Assembly: GCA_001661245.1 (NCBI GenBank)
Contig: KV454017.1
Location: 240,847 to 304,079, forward strand
Direction: 5' to 3'
Length of the DNA stretch: 63,233 nucleotides
Source of the DNA: Pachysolen tannophilus NRRL Y-2460
Taxonomy: Eukaryota > Ascomycota > Pichiomycetes > Alaninales > Pachysolenaceae
The stretch's first letter is position 1; each line of letters starts with the position of its first letter. Below are positions 1 through 10,205 of the stretch, piece after piece. The position numbers were made by a program, and so were the translations under genes. The notes below the pieces were generated by a model, which made no database searches, was not told the origin of the DNA, and saw only the letters and a list, made by a program, of their open reading frames with translations.

Positions 1-50
<50 letters not shown>

Positions 51-489
51 CTTTTTTCTTTAACTTTTCGAGTATGCTGCTGCTGCCTGCAAAAATCATC
101 TGGTTTTCTGGACTATTTCTTTTTTTTTCATGCGGAAGCCTCGTGCGACCAACCACTATTAGATTGGAGTTGCTGTATTTATAATAAGACAAGCCAAAAG
201 AAAAAAATTTTTTTTTCTTTTTAGTCAAACATTTATGTCTATATAATTGAAATTAGTTCAGTTAAATTTTGTTGAATAAATTGAATCTACTCAAATTACT
301 GGCTTTAAACTGATATATTTTAAAATCTATATTTGATGTTCTATATTTGGTAAAGGAGATAAGAGAACATAGTTTCAGATTGGATTAAAGCTAAGATCTC
401 CACCCCATTCCAATTTTTGTTTGTTTTTTCTTTCTCTTTCTTTTCTGCCGAAGTGACAAATTGATTAAAGAGAAAATTTCAGTCAAATA
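1..489. other. Left edge and upstream region of the MNN2-type gene
   Basis: The first 50 bases are an uninterrupted T run, so the window may start at an assembly break. The rest is AT-rich with no credible ORF. A short (CTG) repeat lies near position 78 and a pyrimidine-rich stretch at about 420-447. It presumably holds the promoter of the gene at 490. Confidence 0.5.
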
Positions 490-2460
490 ATGAGAAGAAA
501 TAAGAAAATAGTAGTGATTCTAACAATCCTGCTATTGATATTCTATACGTTAATAACTTGTGCTTCAAATCCAGCCACAAATTTGACTGATATTACTAGC
601 GGTTATAATGCAAAAAATGGAGGCAATAAAGAAGGAAGTGAGGATGAAGTTACAGAACCAAAACATAGTTATTATTCTCAGATAGCCTTGCTGAATCTAG
701 AAGCTGACCAATTGGATCAAGTTTCGAATTCAAAGACTAAAGTTTATAATAATGTGCAATTTATTTATGAAAAAGCTGATGGAAGTGGACTTGTATATAC
801 AATTAAAAATGAAAATGAAAATAATAATAATAATGAGAATAAGAATGAAAATAAAGATGAAGATGGAAAAGAAATTGACCCAGATACAAATCAAATTGAA
901 AAAAATATGACAAGAACTAATGTTAATACCGAAGGTCAAGGTCAAACCAATGGTAACAAGAAAGAAAAATTTTCTGTTAAATTGAAACCTTTTTTCTATG
1001 GAGTATTTGAATTATTATCGGATTCTACTCCAAATACTACAATAGGTAGCGAATATGGTTCAAGTGGGATATTAATGTATAAAGGAATAGAAGCAAGATA
1101 TGATGGTGAAAAATTAACAGAAGAATTTTTAGGAAAATCTTTAATTGTTACAGATGAAAATATTAGAGAATTGAAAAAAGCTCATCATAAGATTACTGAT
1201 AACTTACCTTCATTTTTCCCACTGAATACATATTCTGGTGATGGTATAGTTATAGTAGGAGGTGGGCTGTATTCTTTATTGGCCTTACTTGTGGTGGAGA
1301 CAGTAAGAAAAACTGGTTGTACTTTACCAATTGAAGTTTTCATTCCTTTAGAAAGTAATCCTGATAAAGAATTTTGTGAAAATTTATTACCTAAATTCAA
1401 TGCCAAATGTATATCTATAGAAGATGTCTTGGATCGTGACATCTTGGCAAATTGGGAATTTAAAGGTTATCAATACAAATCTTTAGCCTTAATTGCATCT
1501 AGTTTTGCTCGTGTTTTATTATTAGATGCTGATAATTATCCAGTACAAAATGTTGAAAATTTATTTACTAATGAACCATTTATATCTACCGGATTAGTTT
1601 TATGGCCTGATTATTGGAGAAGAGTTACAAGTCCAGCATATTATAAAGCTGCTGATATCACTTTGGGTAATAAATGGATGAGATTTGGTATTGATACAGT
1701 GACAAATCCCAATAAATATTCCACTGGAGAAGAAGATCCATATAGTGAAATCCCATTACATGATAGAGAAGATTCAATTCCTGATGGTACCACTGAATCG
1801 GGACAAATTTTAATTGATAAATACCTGCATGCTGGTACAATATTATTAAGTTTATATTATAATTTAAATGGTCCAACACATTATTATCCATTATTATCCC
1901 AAGGTTCAAGTGGTGAAGGTGATAAGGAAACTTTCTTAGCTGCTGCTACTTTTTATGGTTATAAAAGTTATCAAGTTAAAAAAGAAGTAAATGCACATGG
2001 TTATTATAAACCTAATAATGGTGGATTTCAAGGTGTTGCCATGCTTCAACATAATCCAATACGTGATTATGAATTATTACAAGAAGTTACAAAACTTATT
2101 CAAGAAGATAATTCACTTGATTATGATAAATATAAACTTCCAAATTTTTTTACAAGAGAAAATTCAGAATTATTATTTGTTCATGCAAATTATCCTAAAT
2201 TCGAACCATTACAATTAGCAAGTTCAAATGCTTTAACTAATGAAATAGGAGAAAAATTTAGAATGTATAATAGCCAAGATATCCTTATGTTTGGTTACGA
2301 TTTCGAATTAAAACAATTCGAATATATGAAGTATTATATATGCGAAATTCAATTTGAATTTGCATACCTTTCTGAAGGTATAGATAAACTGCAATTATGT
2401 AATTATATCGAAGACCATTTACTCTTCTTGCATAATACCACTACTGAAGCTAAAGATTAA
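490..2460 (+). CDS. MNN2: MNN2/MNN5-type alpha-1,2-mannosyltransferase
   Basis: A 656-residue type II Golgi glycosyltransferase of the MNN2/MNN5 group (GT71 family), which adds alpha-1,2-mannose branches to the outer chain of N-linked mannan. The N-terminus is a short basic stretch followed by one hydrophobic signal anchor (residues about 6-24). A stalk rich in Asn, Glu and Lys follows (about 30-160), then the catalytic domain. Family marks are the VGGG motif near residue 255, the GYQYKSLALIASSF segment, and the metal-binding DAD of LLLDADNYP near residue 348. The late segment with LLSLYYN and HYYPLLSQ also fits. The ATG at 490 puts the signal anchor right at the start. It could be the MNN2 or the MNN5 paralogue; the family is clear, the exact orthologue is not. 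The next gene downstream is another mannan gene on the same strand. Confidence 0.88.
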   Translation: MRRNKKIVVILTILLLIFYTLITCASNPATNLTDITSGYNAKNGGNKEGSEDEVTEPKHSYYSQIALLNLEADQLDQVSNSKTKVYNNVQFIYEKADGSGLVYTIKNENENNNNNENKNENKDEDGKEIDPDTNQIEKNMTRTNVNTEGQGQTNGNKKEKFSVKLKPFFYGVFELLSDSTPNTTIGSEYGSSGILMYKGIEARYDGEKLTEEFLGKSLIVTDENIRELKKAHHKITDNLPSFFPLNTYSGDGIVIVGGGLYSLLALLVVETVRKTGCTLPIEVFIPLESNPDKEFCENLLPKFNAKCISIEDVLDRDILANWEFKGYQYKSLALIASSFARVLLLDADNYPVQNVENLFTNEPFISTGLVLWPDYWRRVTSPAYYKAADITLGNKWMRFGIDTVTNPNKYSTGEEDPYSEIPLHDREDSIPDGTTESGQILIDKYLHAGTILLSLYYNLNGPTHYYPLLSQGSSGEGDKETFLAAATFYGYKSYQVKKEVNAHGYYKPNNGGFQGVAMLQHNPIRDYELLQEVTKLIQEDNSLDYDKYKLPNFFTRENSELLFVHANYPKFEPLQLASSNALTNEIGEKFRMYNSQDILMFGYDFELKQFEYMKYYICEIQFEFAYLSEGIDKLQLCNYIEDHLLFLHNTTTEAKD

Positions 2461-3486
2461 ATTAAAAAATCATATATTATAACAAAACATATTTTAATTA
2501 TTACTATTTATCATCACTATTTATATCATCATCTAATACTATAATACATTAATTACATTACATTACATTGCATATTATATTATATTATATTAATATTATA
2601 TTTTTAAATTTAATTAAATTATATCCTCCAATCTCATTTAACCTTGTACTCTTCTTACTCTTCTTAACCTAATCTATTCATTTTAAAAATCTGGGTCTTC
2701 TCAAAAATTACCATATCAACTATCATCATCTAAACCTCTTAAAGCTTCTTAATCTCTTATCTGATGATAAGGTAGTGCTCACACGAGTGTTTCCATATCT
2801 GTGCATTTGATTTTCGTAGGACTTAATGCAGTGTTGAACTCTTTTCTGTACACAAGAACAAAACGATAGAAGACGAAAACATGAGAAAAGGGAAAAATAT
2901 AGGAATCCATGAAGGAAATTAAGACTTTGAAATATACTCCAATCAATATTAATAATAATCTTATAAGTGATAAGTAATACTTTATTCTCTTGAGAAGAAA
3001 TTATTAATTTTTTTTTCTTTTTTGGCAAATTATTTATCTCTCTATTTGTACGTCAGATCTATCGGCGCTTAATTCTTATGCAACTAGTTGTTTCTTTGTT
3101 TTATCGAAGATTGTAAACTTCAAACGATTCTATTCTAACGGCGTCTATTCAATTGATATCTTAATATCTTATATATATATAAATATATGAGTGTGTGAAT
3201 CTTTAGTAGACTATAGTTAGATTCAATTACAAGTTGTTTTAAGGTAAACTGGAATCTTTGTTTCTGTTTGATTTGGTAACAAGAGAGATAGGCTTTGATA
3301 TATGCTTAGTTCTTTTTATTTTATTTTTATTTTATTTTAATTAAATTAGTCTTTTGTTCTTTTTTATAAGCGTTTTCAATCTTGTTATTTTTTTAAATTG
3401 ATAGAGGTTAGGAGGAGGAGGAGTGTTTTTCTTATTTTTTTCGGTTTTCATATTATATTGTATTTCGTTGTAATTTATTTCTTTAA
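2461..3486. other. Intergenic region between the two mannan genes
   Basis: About 1 kb without a credible gene. It holds (ATTAC)n-like repeats near 2550-2572, a TA-rich TATA-like stretch at about 3169-3190, and a purine-rich GGAGGAGGAGGAG run near 3410-3423 shortly before the next start codon. A 100-codon minus-strand ORF here is rich in Phe, Lys and Ser and resembles no family I know. Confidence 0.5.
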
Positions 3487-6033
3487 ATGGTAGATGCTTC
3501 TATAATGGACTCTCTTGATTCTTTCAAGAGCGGTAATAAAGTCATAGGAATTGGTTTTGAAGAAGAATACCCAGATAGTGGTTTATCGGATTATGATCTG
3601 TTAACATCAAGTAGTGGTAGTTCAAGTCCGAATGAATTTATATATCGAGCAAAGACAAAGTCTAAAGTTATTCATTGGCGGCACAAAATTGTATATTTAT
3701 TGAATACGATATTTTTCGTTATTTATACTAGAAGAAATGTTCATTTAAGATTTATACCCAGTAATAAGTTAAAGCTGGCACCAAATTTGAAAAAAATTAT
3801 TATATCTATAATAACAATTTATTTAATTGGAAGTTTATCAATAAATTATATTTCGGAATATTACCATCAACAAAGTATCCAACAAAGTATCCAACAAAGT
3901 GAACAACAAAGTGCACAACAGCAGCTTTTTTTATTGGCTACACAGGAAGAAATAAGAAATGAAGATTTAATAATATCATCATATGTACAAAATATCATTT
4001 CAAAATCTTTATTCCCACCTCAAACTCTCTTGTATGCGCCATCAGACGAAGAAAAATTAAATTTACTTGAATCATCAAATTATAACCTTAAACTTGCTTC
4101 AGAACATGATCCAAGATTAACTGCTGCATTATGGTTATTCAAAGTTAGGAAAACAATTGAAAGTGGTGAATTAAATCCTATTTTTTTACAAATACCCTTT
4201 AGCTGGTCTAATTGGGTTGATTTGGATTCAAAATTGAAAAAAAAATATAAATGGTATAATTTTTTTGATAAAGAAGGTTATACTTGTAAATCTTTTAAAA
4301 ATTTTTATGGAATTTCCAAAATTTTAAATCAATGTATTCCATTAGATCCTGAATTATTTGAATCAGATTTCCCAAAATTTAAAATATCTGGTCCAGAAGA
4401 TAGTCCAATGCCAACAGAAGCAAGAATAATATATGGTGCTTCATATTTGAAATATGGAGCTACACTGCCTTCAAGAGTAATGTTTTTAAACGTTAATAAA
4501 AATCAAGGTTCATTGATAATTCCAGTATTAAAAGATATTAAAACTGGAATTCCTCAATTATACCAAAAAATTCAATTAAACAAATTATTAAAAGAATATA
4601 TAGATTATGAAACAAAAAATCAGAAAAAAAATTGGTTTCAAATAGTTTCTAATGGTATTTCTGCGGCTCAGGAACTGCATGAATTGATTAATTCTTATAA
4701 GAAGTCAAGTTTAAATCTTGAAAAAGAAATTGATGATTTTGATAGAACAATGGATACACTAAAATTTGTAAATAATGATAAACAAGAAAGCAGACAAATT
4801 CAATTGACAAAAGATCAATTTCTATGGGATACTTCTAAAGAGATAAATATGATACAAGATCGTATTGATAAAAGTCATATAACTAATTTTCTTAATTTAG
4901 ACCTTCTGTTAATTACAAATATGAAAAATGCATTATCTTTAAATTCTCAATTTCCTAAATATTTTCATGAATCACCAGTAAGAGGAAATATAATAGCAGG
5001 AGAACATTATGATTGGAGGTTTTTCAATGGCATAGATATGCCTTATTATGAACACATATCAGTCTTGCATAGACTAATACGAACGTGGTTAAGATTTTCA
5101 AGATCAACAGGAATTGAAACTTGGATTGCACATGGAACCATGTTAGGATGGTATTGGAATGGTTTAACAATGCCTTGGGATAGTGATGCAGATGTTCAAA
5201 TGACAATGCTTTCGCTTTATAAATTGGCCAGAAACTATAATCATACATTAATTGTAGATATGACTATGGAAAATCAAAAATATAACGGAATTGGGTTTGA
5301 TTCTGTTGGATCAGAAAGTTATTTCATTGATATAGGCTCTTCATTTTTTTCCAGAGTTAAGGGAAACGGTAATAATGCTATTGATGCAAGATTTATCGAT
5401 ACAAAAACAGGCTTATACATTGATATAACAGCATTATCATTTACAGATTTTTTAAATAACAGAAAATTGGACAAAGTACTGCGTGAAGAACTTTTAAATG
5501 TATTAGATCCAGAATATTCTCAGAAAAGGAAAGATAAAAAAATAAATCAACAATCATATACACAAGAATTAGATAAGTTAAAATCACAAAAGTTTGTTAA
5601 TAAAGAAATATTCAATTGTCGTAATGATCATTTTTACTCAATTGAGGAGTTATCACCTTTAATACCAACATTATACGAAGGTGTCAGAGGATATGTACCA
5701 AATAATTATAAAAAAATATTAGAAAGAGAATACCCTAATGGCCTTAAAAGAGAATATTTTCATTCCCATAATTTTAAAAGTGGTTTGGGAATATGGGTAG
5801 AAGATAGAGTTTGTCCTAAAACGGACAAGACAGGATCCAAGTGTATGGATAAAAATGCATTAATTGAATATCACAGAACAAATCGTTATACATCTTCACA
5901 TAAAAAGGAAATGGATTTATTGAAAAATGGAAATTTTATTGCATATAAAAGAGATGAAGAGCTACCTCCTTTAAGGACAGATCCTTGGTATCTCAAACAT
6001 GCAAATAAAGCAATTAGATATTTAAGTGAATAA
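3487..6033 (+). CDS. MNN4: MNN4-type LicD-family protein (mannan phosphorylation)
   Basis: An 848-residue protein of the fungal MNN4 family, needed for or regulating transfer of mannosylphosphate to cell-wall mannan in the Golgi. A cytoplasmic N-terminus of about 95 residues is followed by one membrane segment (about residues 97-120) and a Gln/Ser repeat stalk (QSIQQSIQQSEQQSAQQ). The conserved block SQFPKYFHESPVRG and HYDWRFFNG precedes the LicD nucleotidyltransferase-like core. That core has IAHGTMLGWYWNGL and MPWDSDADVQM, whose Asp residues are the expected metal ligands. The C-terminal region resembles the end of the MNN4 LicD domain. I see no long Lys-Glu tail like that of S. cerevisiae Mnn4. 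It follows the MNN2-type gene in tandem. Confidence 0.88.
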   Translation: MVDASIMDSLDSFKSGNKVIGIGFEEEYPDSGLSDYDLLTSSSGSSSPNEFIYRAKTKSKVIHWRHKIVYLLNTIFFVIYTRRNVHLRFIPSNKLKLAPNLKKIIISIITIYLIGSLSINYISEYYHQQSIQQSIQQSEQQSAQQQLFLLATQEEIRNEDLIISSYVQNIISKSLFPPQTLLYAPSDEEKLNLLESSNYNLKLASEHDPRLTAALWLFKVRKTIESGELNPIFLQIPFSWSNWVDLDSKLKKKYKWYNFFDKEGYTCKSFKNFYGISKILNQCIPLDPELFESDFPKFKISGPEDSPMPTEARIIYGASYLKYGATLPSRVMFLNVNKNQGSLIIPVLKDIKTGIPQLYQKIQLNKLLKEYIDYETKNQKKNWFQIVSNGISAAQELHELINSYKKSSLNLEKEIDDFDRTMDTLKFVNNDKQESRQIQLTKDQFLWDTSKEINMIQDRIDKSHITNFLNLDLLLITNMKNALSLNSQFPKYFHESPVRGNIIAGEHYDWRFFNGIDMPYYEHISVLHRLIRTWLRFSRSTGIETWIAHGTMLGWYWNGLTMPWDSDADVQMTMLSLYKLARNYNHTLIVDMTMENQKYNGIGFDSVGSESYFIDIGSSFFSRVKGNGNNAIDARFIDTKTGLYIDITALSFTDFLNNRKLDKVLREELLNVLDPEYSQKRKDKKINQQSYTQELDKLKSQKFVNKEIFNCRNDHFYSIEELSPLIPTLYEGVRGYVPNNYKKILEREYPNGLKREYFHSHNFKSGLGIWVEDRVCPKTDKTGSKCMDKNALIEYHRTNRYTSSHKKEMDLLKNGNFIAYKRDEELPPLRTDPWYLKHANKAIRYLSE

Positions 6034-6211
6034 GTAGTTTTGACCTAAGACTTAATTATGTATTTAGAACAAACTTAGAATCAAAGGCTCAAGCTTATCT
6101 CTAATAAATAAATACGAAAATTACCCAGGCAATATATGTGGATCAAATAATAATTATTTTTTCTTTTTTTTTTTTTTTTATGTAGTAATAATAAAACAAC
6201 ATGGGATGGAT

Positions 6212-7703
6212 CTATAATTTGGTTTTGTTTTCGGTAAATTTTCCCATCTTTTCTGCAATATATTTTGCCTCTCTTTTACCACTTTCATATGCACCATGAG
6301 CACAGCCGTTCCCTTCAAAGACAGTATGTTCGCCAGCAAATCTAACATTTGGCAAACCTTTTATCAAACATTCAACTCCATTTTTGTAATCACCGCCAAC
6401 TTTTGCACCAGTATAAGAACCTCTTGCAAATGGATCAACAGTCCACTTTGTAGTGATTATTTTTTTGGTACTGGAACACTTGATTCATTTTCAAATTTGG
6501 CAACTTTAGTAATATATGGTCTAAAATATTCCCATATGTCATTCTCTGATTTTAGTGATTCAATATAATTTGTAACTGGAGATTGCATCAAACCTACTAA
6601 TATAGGCTTGTTCCTCATTTTAGCAAAATTGATAAAGAGAACAGGATAATCCCATGACTTTGGAGGTTCCTGAAAGATAAAATCTTCAGGCATTATAGGT
6701 ACCCTTGCGGGCTTTTGATTTGAATTTATGGCATCAATCAGATTTTGGTCAGGTTTACCTAGACAAAAAAATCTATCTGAATTTTTAGGCCAAAATATTT
6801 CATCAAATTCGAAAACAACTTTTCCCAAAGCAGCAAATGACATTTTTGGAAGAGTATTTGTAATATAAGATGGCATTGGAGGACTCCATTCAAGAGCACC
6901 TTCTTGACCCAATGGTAGCCTTAAAACTGATTGAGGAACTGTAACAATCAAATATTTACAACTATAAGTTGAATTATCTGTGGTTGTCACTGAAATTGTT
7001 TTCTTAAATCTTTGAATTTTATTCAGAACTTTATTTTTCAAAATTCTTTCAATTGGATATTCTTTTAATTCATTCTCGTATACACTATAGTAACCACTTG
7101 TTAAAAATGCATTTCTACCATTATGTTCAAGTCCACCAACTTCAAATCCAGAACTTTGATCCCAAGAGGAACCAAACCACAACTCTATAAATCTAACAAT
7201 CTGTGGAGCATACTTTATTTCTTCTGAAGTTAATAATTTTTTTTTTCAAAAAGATAATCATTCACCAAATTATGAATTGAATCATCTTTTAAAATTTCAT
7301 TTTTCTCATATTTTAACTTTATATAAGTTAAAATTTCCTCCATTATCGGTTGTAAATTCTCACTATCACTTCCAAGATAACCTTCTGAAGTTAAAATATC
7401 TCTTTTCCCATCATCAAAATAAAATGTAACGTTAGGGTTTTCCACATTTTTATCCAACAATTCATTTACTAAGCAATCATGAAACCAAGAAGCACCTAGA
7501 TCAATTGGAACGTCATTCAAATTAACTGTATGCAATCTTCCTCCTAAACGATTTCTTGCCTCCAAAATTAAAGTACTTATACCTAATTTATTCAAATCAA
7601 TTGCTGCCTTTAATCCTGATATACCAGCACCAATGATAATTACATCAACACTTTCTGCTGATGACTCCAATGCAGGATTGGTATTAAAGAATCTTCCAAA
7701 CAT
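6212..7703 (-). pseudogene. FMS1: FMS1-type polyamine oxidase, broken by two homopolymer frameshifts
   Basis: This is a flavin amine oxidase of the FMS1 (spermine oxidase) family, read in three successive frames. Piece 1 starts at the ATG at 7703 (an in-frame TTG lies 15 bases upstream) and has the FAD-binding IIGAGISGLKAA motif and GGRLHTV. It runs into a stop just after a run of ten A (plus 7237-7246). Piece 2 carries ELWFGSSWDQ and KVVFEFDEIFW and stops right after a run of seven A (plus 6460-6466). Piece 3 has the family C-terminus, with DPFARGSY, RFAGEHT and GAYESGKREA, ending at TAG 6212-6214. In each case one extra A in the run would keep the frame. No other damage is visible and the protein is otherwise full length. 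It is either a very young pseudogene or two sequencing errors in homopolymers. FMS1 oxidises spermine to spermidine and 3-aminopropanal, feeding pantothenate and hypusine synthesis. Confidence 0.85.
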
Positions 7704-8067
7704 TTTTTTTTCTCCCAAAAACTTGTCAGTTAAAACCCAATTATTCCTATTTTTTTAACAATTCAAAAGTCAAACTAGAACATCAAGTACCAAACGATGT
7801 CCTATCCTATTCAATATATATATATATATGTATCGGCTAAGTTATCCCAATTATTATCCGCCCAACTATATAGAAGAAAGATGTCATTGCATATTTTTGA
7901 AAGGTGTTTAGGCGGAATATACCGCCCTTATCTACCGGGTTGCAGTAAAGGGAAAACGGCTTGTAACTTCTACGAATACTTCATCATCATCAAATATATA
8001 TATATGTTTATATAAAGGTGTTTTATATACAGGTAGAGATCTATATTGAAGGCAGAAAATTATTGTT
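7704..8067. promoter_or_regulatory. Upstream region of FMS1 with a CGG-N6-CCG palindrome
   Basis: The region lies between the FMS1 start and the ATP10 stop. It has a TA run (about 7817-7829), TCCGCCC at 7857-7863, and at 7911-7926 the near-palindrome GGCGGAATATACCGCC. That contains CGG-N6-CCG, the spacing used by some Zn2Cys6 factors such as Ppr1. No gene is visible. Confidence 0.45.
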
Positions 8068-8919
8068 TTATTCTTCGTTTAAACCTTTGACACATTTCCA
8101 CAACATATCGTATTCTTTTTGGTTTGATCTACCACAAGTTAACCATCTAATTTTACAATCTTTATCAATAACATAAATGAAACAAGTATAAACATTTTTC
8201 ATCATTAATTCATCTTTAACTTCACTTGTTAGATCAGATCTATGTCCAATTAAATAACTATGTTTTCTTTTTTCAGGAATAGTTGTTTTCAAATTTCTAA
8301 CAGCTAAATTAACAAAAAGATGTTTAAGATTATTTTCTGAAAGATTCAATTCAACAATTTGAGTATTTGGATATAATTCATTCAATTTTATTAATCCAGT
8401 AGAGCTTAAAAATGAATCATTTGAATTAGAAATTTGGAAAAATCCTCTATTTCTTATTTCACCTTCTAATGATGAAAAAACTCTTAAAATTGTGGTTTTA
8501 CCTTTAAATAAATTTGTAGTATGAACCATTTCATTATTTAAATTCTTAGCAATAACATTAGGAAAATATAATGATTTATCAGCTTTAAAATATGATACTG
8601 GAGGTAAAAAAATTTTCCCCTGTGTCTTTGTATAATTTTGCATATCATAAAACCCACCAACTGCAATTTCTCTTTCTAATTGAGCTTGTCTTTTCTCTCT
8701 TTTCTCAGCATCAAAAGTATCCTTAATAGATTGCCAAAGAGATTGTGTCTCTGGTTGTGAATTTTTCGAAGCTAATGGTTGTTGTTTTGAACCTACTGGC
8801 TTCACTATAGAAACAACTTTAAATGGAGGAGGTGTAGTATTTTTAATTGTCTTGGATAACTTACCCAAAATTTGTACTCTACTACTAGAATGAAAACTCC
8901 TAATAAATATCTTAACCAT
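8068..8919 (-). CDS. ATP10: Mitochondrial ATP synthase assembly factor ATP10
   Basis: A 283-residue protein of the ATP10 family, an inner-membrane chaperone for subunit 6 (Atp6) when the Fo sector of ATP synthase is assembled. The N-terminus, with RSFHSSSR after a basic amphipathic start, looks like a mitochondrial targeting sequence. The family block KIFLPPVSYFKADKSLYFPN lies at about residues 98-117. It is followed by the thioredoxin-like C-terminal half with TTILRVFSS and FIYVIDKDCKIRWLTCG. Length matches the family. The gene is transcribed away from the unidentified membrane-protein gene at 9375. Confidence 0.93.
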   Translation of the reverse strand: MVKIFIRSFHSSSRVQILGKLSKTIKNTTPPPFKVVSIVKPVGSKQQPLASKNSQPETQSLWQSIKDTFDAEKREKRQAQLEREIAVGGFYDMQNYTKTQGKIFLPPVSYFKADKSLYFPNVIAKNLNNEMVHTTNLFKGKTTILRVFSSLEGEIRNRGFFQISNSNDSFLSSTGLIKLNELYPNTQIVELNLSENNLKHLFVNLAVRNLKTTIPEKRKHSYLIGHRSDLTSEVKDELMMKNVYTCFIYVIDKDCKIRWLTCGRSNQKEYDMLWKCVKGLNEE

Positions 8920-9374
8920 TTCTCTAATTCAAAACAATAATCTATTCAAAACTATTCTTATCCATATATTTTATCAACAATATCAATATTAACTAAAGTT
9001 GTGAAATTTTTTTACTTTTCAACATCTTTCCAGTTCTCTGCAAAAACCATCCAGTTCTCAGCGGAACAACTTCCAATGAATTTACCTTTACTTTTACCAC
9101 ATTTTTGGGCGGAAGTCCAAGGGGGAAAAAAAAATTCCTCCGGCAAAATTGGGCGGAAATTTTTCATTTTTTCATTTTTTTTCCGCCGATCTCAGTGCGG
9201 ACCGCCTGGAAAATTTTTAAACGATGAATAGTTTTTGCAAAAAATGTTAACATAATATTTATATTTATATATATATTTATTATATTTATATAAATGTCTT
9301 TATTGAAGATTTATTTATTCAAAAATCATTCTTATTGATTGAATTTTTTTATTTTGATTTAAAACATATTGAAA
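8920..9374. promoter_or_regulatory. Shared promoter of ATP10 and the 9375 gene with GGGCGGA sites
   Basis: A divergent intergenic region with a locally GC-rich core in an AT-rich setting. GGGCGGAA occurs at 9107-9114 and 9151-9158, and the inverted form TTCCGCC at 9181-9187. GCGGACCGCC follows at 9197-9206. The apparent 76-codon plus-strand ORF across this core is low-complexity and not convincing. TA-rich sequence precedes the 9375 start. Confidence 0.5.
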
Positions 9375-9887
9375 ATGCAAGGGGTTTTCCATCAGAAATC
9401 AGCGTATAATTTACCGCAACCGTATAATTTAAAACCAAGACCTTATTATAATTATCAAAGAAGTATATTTACAACACCGATGAAGAAATTTATTGGTTAT
9501 TTTATTTTATTGGGGTTAGTTGGTATATTTATCTTGACGTTTGGTCCTGAAGGAGGTAAATCGAAGGATACTTTTGTTTCTTTGGATACTGGAGATAGTG
9601 GTAGTGGTATCATTAGTACCAGTGGTTTAGATTTAGATTTAAGTTCAGGTTCAAATAGTGGTAATTCAAATAGTGATAGTGATACCGGTAGCAGTGGAAA
9701 AAATTCTAAATTAGTTGTTGATAAAATAGTTGGCACAGATTCAGATTCAAATTTAAATTTAAATAATGAAGTCAAGAAAGAATCAGGAAATTCGAATAAA
9801 GGTTCTAATGTACAAAATGCAGTTTTAGATAATGAAATCTTAGTTGATCCACTTGATCAAGCAAATGCTGATTTATCAAAGAATTGA
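9375..9887 (+). CDS. Small single-pass membrane protein of unknown family
   Basis: I do not recognise this gene. The 170-residue product starts at the ATG at 9375; an in-frame TTG six bases earlier is not a credible start. About 33 N-terminal residues rich in Tyr, Pro, Gln and Asn precede a membrane segment (FIGYFILLGLVGIFILTF, about residues 38-55). The rest is a polar tail rich in Ser, Gly, Asp and Asn with no visible fold. With no cleavable signal peptide, the layout fits a type II membrane protein with a luminal or external stalk and no catalytic domain. The tail's codon use resembles the neighbours, so it is likely a real but fast-evolving gene. It shares a promoter with ATP10. Confidence 0.65.
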   Translation: MQGVFHQKSAYNLPQPYNLKPRPYYNYQRSIFTTPMKKFIGYFILLGLVGIFILTFGPEGGKSKDTFVSLDTGDSGSGIISTSGLDLDLSSGSNSGNSNSDSDTGSSGKNSKLVVDKIVGTDSDSNLNLNNEVKKESGNSNKGSNVQNAVLDNEILVDPLDQANADLSKN

Positions 9888-10205
9888 AATAAAAGAAAAC
9901 TTTTATGGGGTGTTCATTAATAATACGTTGCATATTTCTTTATTTCTTTCTCCATTAATTAATTATAGTATATACATAATCTTTGTTGTTGTATGATGAT
10001 TGTTTTTTTTTTTGATTTTTTATATTTTAGTTTTTCTTTTAATTATTGATATTGTTTCCGACCCAAGGATATATGATTGTAGTGATATTAATCAATATAA
10101 GAATAATAACTAAACAAATAGTATTATAAAATAAATAAATACAACAACAACAAAAAAATAAAATAAAATAGAAAAAAGAAATTTAAAAAAAAAGTATTGA
10201 TTGGA
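9888..10205. other. Convergent intergenic region, 9375 gene / CCS1
   Basis: An AT-rich stretch between two 3' ends, with T and A runs at about 10003-10012 and 10150-10196. I see no gene or notable structure beyond what 3' untranslated regions would need. Confidence 0.4.

Noticed and set aside
2726-3028. 100-codon minus-strand ORF between the mannan genes
   Set aside because: Composition driven by A/T runs, no domain or signal recognisable, no start context or neighbour support.
9001-9231. 76-codon ORF in the ATP10 promoter
   Set aside because: Low-complexity translation over a GC-rich promoter core; no family resemblance.
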